From Telmatactis stephensoni (Eukaryota > Cnidaria > Anthozoa > Actiniaria > Isophelliidae), in NCBI GenBank assembly GCA_029948255.1, contig JALIZF010001724.1:496001-560000 (forward strand): a DNA stretch of 64,000 bases, in the 5' to 3' direction. Every line of letters begins with the position of its first letter. Positions within the stretch are counted from its first letter, which is position 1. The notes below the pieces were generated by a model that ran no database searches, had not been told where the DNA came from, and worked only from the letters and a program-made list of their open reading frames with translations. A program made the position numbers and the translations under genes. This document shows, piece by piece, positions 58,905 to 64,000 of the stretch.

Positions 58905-61358
58905 ATGGAAGTGGAAATAGATTTACGGATAATTAGGAATCGAAATGACAAAAGAAAGTTCAAAACAATCCATCGAAGCATTCCTTGTGTGACAGAAGTG
59001 AAAGTGATGAAGGAAGTCTTATTCAATCTCATCGACAAAGATGCTTTAAAGGTTAGAACCCCAGATGCCGTCGATATCGGCTATATCGGTTATAGCAACC
59101 GTAAGTTTCAGATAAAGAACGAAAGAGACCTTAGCGAAGCGTTTGCCAGTGGGCAGGAACATGCAAGTCAATGTCCTGTCTTTTACTTAATTGGTAGAAG
59201 CTTCAACCAAGCCTGAAGTTCATGGTAAGCTATCTTGAAAATTTAGTAAAACCGTATTAGATAAAGGGCCAGATAAAAATTGAATTATTCATGCATTGCA
59301 GAAGTTGCGAAAAGCGACAGCGACAGCGACAGTGCAAAACCCCCTACAAAGAAAACGAAAAAGGAAGGTAAAACGAGTTAAAACTGAATTAACTTCTTTT
59401 CGGTATTGTTAGGTAAAGGCAGTAAGCATTATTATATTTACATTCAGAGCAAATGATCGTACTAGTCGGATTTTGGGAAAACTACTGATCAAACGAAAAT
59501 GCAATTCATTGCAGATTTAAAGAAGACTAAAAAGAACAAATCGGAGGACCGTGAGGCCAAAAAAGAGCAAATTGTAAACAAATTGGAGGACCTGCATGGA
59601 AAAAAGTGGGAGAGGCGAGAATATCGTCTTTGGGCTGAAGCAATTGTAAGTGATTTGAAATTTTGCTTACTTTTAACAGTCTTAAATGAAAATCGTTAAT
59701 TGGATTACTTTTACGTCAGCGTCCCGCTACGCTTTCTCAAAGGGGAGAAAGCGAAGCGTGACACGGACGTAGACTAGCAGTTAAAGTCCCTATGACACAT
59801 ATTTTTTTCTTTCCAAACTCAGTTCTTTTCTGGGAATATAGTTGAGGTCTTTTTGTCTTACTTTTGAACACTCCACATTTTTCGAGATATAAAGGTTTCA
59901 AATTTCAAAATGCAAATTTGATGACGTCAGGGGAGTCATCATTTATTATACAAAACCAAGATGACTTGAAATACTCTAATTTTTTCATTTGGAATTTATT
60001 TCCGTTGGTAAAGCATGTGTTTGAGTAAAAAATCTGGTTGTGGAATTGAAGACCTCTTTTAGTAAAATCTATGAGAAGCTGGTGATGATGACTCCCCTGA
60101 CGTCATCACATTTGCATTTTGAAATTTGAAACTTTTATATCTCCGAAAATATCGAGTATTCCAAAATGGGATAAAAAGATCTTAACTATATTTCCAGAAA
60201 AGAAATGAGTTTGAAAATAAAAAAATATGTGTCATAGGGACTTTAATTTAATTAAATAGAAACAAAAACACAACAAAAACCATTCTTAAAGGCGCTGTTA
60301 TAATGTGCAGTTTTCTCAGCAACTTGTCTCGCAACGCGGCCCTGTTACACTGTGCAATTTTCCCTAGCAACTTTCAATATTTTTGGCCGAGGTAAGCTGA
60401 AAATTACTCGTACTCAGAGCTCTTCAGAGCGAAATGAGAAGTTGCGCATGCGCTCATAGGAAACGTGCCCAAAATAACTTTCTTAGTAACTTGTTCCGCA
60501 ACGCCGTTGCGAGACAAGTTGCTGAGAACATAGCAAAGTGTAATTGCGTACTAATTGCAACTGTGTTGCGGAACAAGTTGCTAAGAAAGTTATTTAGACT
60601 GTGCAATTTTTCCAAACAACGCAATATTTTTGGCCTAGGCAAGCTGGAAGCGGGGTTCAAGATGGCGAAATAAGAAATTGAACATGCGCTCGTAGAAATT
60701 TGCCTCAAAAATTTTGAGGAAAGTTTCAGGAGGGGTGATATACTGTGCAAAGGCATTGTAAGTTGTTGCAATGCGTTGCGAAAAGTAGACCTGAGTTCTA
60801 CTTTGTGCAACAACGTGCACCAACAAAATTGCCAGACAACAACTGTTACACTGTGCAATCCTCCAGCAACTTGTTTTGCAACGCCGTTGCGAGACAAGTT
60901 GCTGAGAAAATTGCACAGTGAAACAGCGCCTTTACGGTTTGAATTGTTTTGCTCCTATTATCGCAGCTTAGAGATGATCATGAAGATTATGATGCTCCGC
61001 CGGACTACCCCGTATTCAAAGGAAAAGGAGAGAAGCCGAAGGAAAAACGGAAATCCAATCTCGAGGTCGCTTTAACAGAAGCTGCAAAAACTCTCACCTC
61101 GGCGTCAGGAGCAAACACTGCTGCCAGTTCCACGGTAATGTGACACATAGTCAATATTTCTCTTCAATATAATTGAAGTTACAGAAATCCATTTTTTGTT
61201 TATCGATAATGTTTTTTTCCCAACAGCGGGTCGAAACCAGAACAAAACTATTCCAACAGTTGCAAATGCTGAAAGATCTAAGAGACAGAGATATTTTAAC
61301 GCAGAGGCAGTATGAAGAGCAACAAGAAATGATAGAAAAGGACTTAAAGGATCTCTAA
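58905..61358 (+). CDS. Five-exon gene, 261-residue protein of unknown function
   Basis: Exons 58905-59193, 59302-59367, 59515-59645, 60967-61134 and 61227-61358 join in phase with GT-AG borders and give 261 codons plus TAA. The N-terminus (MEVEIDLRIIRNRNDKRKFK, about 96 residues) has an alternating beta/alpha look that could be a PB1- or ubiquitin-like fold. Then a Ser-Asp and Lys-rich linker (SDSDSDSAKPPTKKTKK), HGKKWERREYRLWAEAI, DDYDAPPDYP-like acidic/proline text (read as EDYDAPPDYPVFKGK) and a charged coiled-coil-like end (LFQQLQMLKDLRDRD). AATAAA at 61543. No family recognised. The start is the first ATG after an in-frame non-coding stretch; a longer open frame upstream is possible. Confidence 0.72.
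59785..60242. mobile_element. 458-bp TTAA-flanked TIR element in intron 3
   Basis: TTAA|AGTCCCTATGACACATA and TATGTGTCATAGGGACT|TTAA. Inner arms include TGACGTCAGGGGAGTCATCA and its inverse. The TTAA target is of piggyBac/Kolobok type. No transposase. Confidence 0.85.
60288..60933. mobile_element. 646-bp AAAGGCGCTGTT element in intron 3
   Basis: AAAGGCGCTGTTATAATGTG and CACAGTGAAACAGCGCCTTT are the ends. CGTTGCGAGACAAGTTGCTG-type blocks occur several times in both orientations, giving many alternative hairpins. Non-coding. Confidence 0.8.
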
Positions 61359-61542
61359 TTAATGTTGTTTTAGAGTTTCGACTGTCGAATCATTTTTACA
61401 TGTCAACTTAATAGGCAATATGTCACTGATAGTTCATGTCTCAAGTTTGGTCTGGGCTATATAGCGCATTTAAGATTCATTGTGTAAATATAAATTTAGG
61501 TTTATTAGTTTTGACCACCGCCGCTAATGTCAAAGATATCTA

Positions 61543-61548
61543 AATAAA
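61543..61548 (+). promoter_or_regulatory. Polyadenylation signal AATAAA
   Basis: Lies 185 bases after the stop of the five-exon gene, at a plausible distance for its 3' end. Confidence 0.55.
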
Positions 61549-61780
61549 CAAAAACTACTTTCTTTTGTTCTTTGATAAACTGCGTTCTTTAAAAACCCGC
61601 GAAACAACTGAATGTGCTGATTTTCATACCCCTGAAACAAAGAGTATTAGTAAAAGTGTAATACATTCAATATATTTGCCCTTAAAATACAAATTATAAT
61701 ATAGCTCCATTCTTACGCGTGTTCTGAGTTGTCGTGAGCGCGTGTTTTATTTGGCCAGGAAAAACATAGTCCTGACGCTG

Positions 61781-61881
61781 GGGCCTCCTTTGCCGCTCCT
61801 CTCTTTTTCGGGCTTCCTCGAGCGGAAAGGACTAGGACACAGGAAGCCCGAAAAAAAGAGGAGCGACGAAGGAGGGCCCGT
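61781..61881. repeat. Hairpin repeat, about 100 bp
   Basis: GGGCCTCCTTTGCCGCTCCT and TTTTTCGGGCTTCCT are mirrored by AGGAAGCCCGAAAAA and AGGAGCGACGAAGGAGGGCC. Confidence 0.8.
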
Positions 61882-61927
61882 CATGGCTCTTGTTTATGTC
61901 TATTATAAAAGCATATAAATTATATTA

Positions 61928-62064
61928 GAGTGAGCACACTTAATCCATGAAACACTATAGAATGTTAGTGTGTAATAGTTCATTAGACACAAAAGAAAAC
62001 AATGGAAATAAGATATACTAACTAGTAGTCTACTAACTATTTCACGGGTTAAGTGCGCTCACTC
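61928..62064. mobile_element. TAGAGTG MITE
   Basis: GAGTGAGCACACTTAATCCA is mirrored by GGGTTAAGTGCGCTCACTC with TA at both sides; core ACAAAAGAAAACAATG. Confidence 0.85.
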
Positions 62065-62125
62065 TATTGATTTTCGCCGATAATCACTCGCTTATTGCTT
62101 AGATAGAATATCATGGAAATATATA

Positions 62126-62308
<183 letters not shown>

Positions 62309-62556
62309 TTTAAGATTTATAATCGGTGGATTTGTTGCCCCCCAACTCCCAACTTCATCAATACGACCCTCCATCTAAGATCATTACTGTAAACCATGGT
62401 ATACTGAGGCAAATTCTATTAGACTATTCCTTGACTCGCTCCTCATATATTTCAATGCACCAAAGTATACGACAATTCAAAGAAATGGCATCCAATTTTA
62501 ACTCTAGCTCTTAGGATCCATTTAGCAAATTCACGCAATAATGACTAAATGAACTA

Positions 62557-62697
62557 GAGTGGTTTTCATTTGACCATGAAAGAATAGACAAACTAATAGC
62601 TGGTGGTAGACTCTAAAGCCATTGTTTTCTTTTGTTTCTTATCAACTACTACAAACTAAATAGTCATTTTTCTTTCACGGTCAAATGAAAATCACTC
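62557..62697. mobile_element. TAGAGTG MITE
   Basis: GAGTGGTTTTCATTTGACCA is mirrored by GGTCAAATGAAAATCACTC, TA on both sides, core inverted (CATTGTTTTCTTTTGT). Confidence 0.88.
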
Positions 62698-63041
62698 TAA
62701 TTGAATCAGTCAACTAGAAAGACATAAAGCAAGTTACAAAAGAGCTACGAAAACACTTTTGATCACTTTGACTAACGTAGTCAAGCATATAGTTATTTCC
62801 AGAACAAAACAATCATTAGTCAACATTGTCAGCTAGCTAGCTGGAATTACTAAGGCGGACCTTGAACTAAGAGAGCTATAAATGTACCGTGATTAAGGTA
62901 GTCAAGCGAATGAGTCAGGTAATTTGGCCATTGTCAGTACAATGGTCCGTTGAGAATCATTCAACAAAGGAGTTATCCGGTTAAATGGGGATACATATAT
63001 ATGTATATATATCCTTGGAGCGTCATTTTTTTCTGAAACGG

Positions 63042-63370
<329 letters not shown>

Positions 63371-63468
63371 AAGATCATTGAAAATGTTTTCCAAAGAGTG
63401 CTCGACATTGTAGGAGCATGATATGAAATATATTAGTCAAAGACTAGGATAAATGATTCATTGTTTTA

Positions 63469-63522
63469 TTGCTACAAGCTGGTTTTGTATGATCGTCAGA
63501 GACGATCACACTCATCAGGCAA
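63469..63522 (-). ncRNA. Hammerhead ribozyme copy 2, core-mutated
   Basis: Minus-strand copy of the 57923 motif with the same helices. The core GAAA reads AAAA because base 63486 is T on the plus strand (C in an intact copy). This changes G12, the base generally held to act in catalysis, so cleavage should be lost. Confidence 0.8.
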
Positions 63523-63552
63523 GTTACAATTTTAACGGTCATTCATTGTAAC

Positions 63553-63606
63553 TTGCCTGATGAGTGTGATCGTCTCTGACGATCATACGAAACCAGCTTG
63601 TAGCAA
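63553..63606 (+). ncRNA. Hammerhead ribozyme copy 3
   Basis: Identical in all core and helix positions to copy 1 (CTGATGA 63557-63563, GAAA 63589-63592, GTA 63600-63602). It lies 30 bp from the inverted copy 2, so the two form a long palindrome. Confidence 0.85.
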
Positions 63607-63694
63607 TAAAACAATGAATCATTTATCCTAGTCTTTGACTAATATATTTTATATATACACCATGAATATTGAATAGTTTGTCCTCCTTTCTTCA

Positions 63695-63699
<5 letters not shown>

Positions 63700-63732
<33 letters not shown>

Positions 63733-64000
63733 GGAATTAGAAGGACGACATCAAGCGAACCACTTGCTGGTCAAAAGACTTTATTAAACGTTTCGGCCTA
63801 CTACGGGCCTTCTTCAGTAAAACTACTTGTAGTATTTACAAGACTTGGAGCGTAAATGCCTAAGAAGGCTAGGCCCATATAAATAGTAAAAAGGAACAAA
63901 GGGTAAAAAACACAAAGAAATAAAAGTGGTAAAAATGAATGGAATTCCTATAATACAAGTCACGGGGACGCTATAAAAATCTAAGGTTAAAAATTGATTA
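63700..64000 (-). mobile_element. 3' region of another Penelope-like or related retroelement (partial)
   Basis: After a TA array, the minus strand carries CTGAAGAAGGCCCG..GGCCGAAACG then TTTAATAAAGTC. CTGAAGA and GAAAC around a GGCC/GGCC stem resemble a degenerate hammerhead, as found near Penelope 3' ends. Helix I does not pair well. Coding part, if any, is outside the window. Confidence 0.5.

Noticed and set aside
60454..60897. 147-residue minus-strand frame
   Set aside because: Lies wholly in the AAAGGCGCTGTT element, made of repeated inverted blocks.

Overview
The window looks like a repeat-rich, AT-rich animal nuclear sequence. It has introns, GT-AG splice sites, AATAAA signals, many non-LTR, Penelope, gypsy, SINE and DNA-transposon relics, and large SRCR (scavenger receptor cysteine-rich) exon arrays. 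The mix suggests an anthozoan cnidarian, perhaps a stony coral. That assignment is inference from the repertoire, not a match. There is no bacterial content.

Layout, bases 1 to about 54,500: a plus-strand tandem array built from three exon types. B is a divergent 6-Cys SRCR exon, A is a standard 6-Cys SRCR exon of 315 bp, and L is a 109-bp exon of unknown function present in 14 copies. The basic unit is B - A - L with strongly similar introns. Only four A exons are complete and open (12616, 22206, 31973, 33970). Most other A, B and L copies are truncated, frameshifted, stopped or split by transposons. It is either one huge SRCR gene with decaying modules or a string of partial duplicate genes; cDNA is needed to tell.

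Mobile elements in the array: a hAT-like element with TSD (16035-17460), a truncated gypsy element (38266-41627) and a 3.6-kb AGGCCT-terminal element with TSD (47955-51547) each split an A exon. Several nested sets occur, notably 42409-46122 and 29810-30591. LINE 3' ends abut the B exon in two units (11270-11818, 46870-47228), so they travelled with the unit during duplication. Long palindromes and foldback elements are abundant.

55,200 to 64,000 is different. Two 5'-truncated Penelope-like elements lie head to head as an apparently gap-free inverted repeat with 1,134-bp arms. The plus copy keeps a zinc-binding region and GIY-YIG domain, and its 3' region carries a recognisable type I hammerhead ribozyme. 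That 3' region recurs at 63.4-63.6 kb in both orientations. An inverted repeat (57917-58534 / 62815-63528) encloses the one gene that looks intact, a five-exon, 261-residue protein of unknown function (58905-61358) whose third intron holds two TIR elements.

Limits: all boundaries were read by eye; percent identities, splice use and family names need computation.
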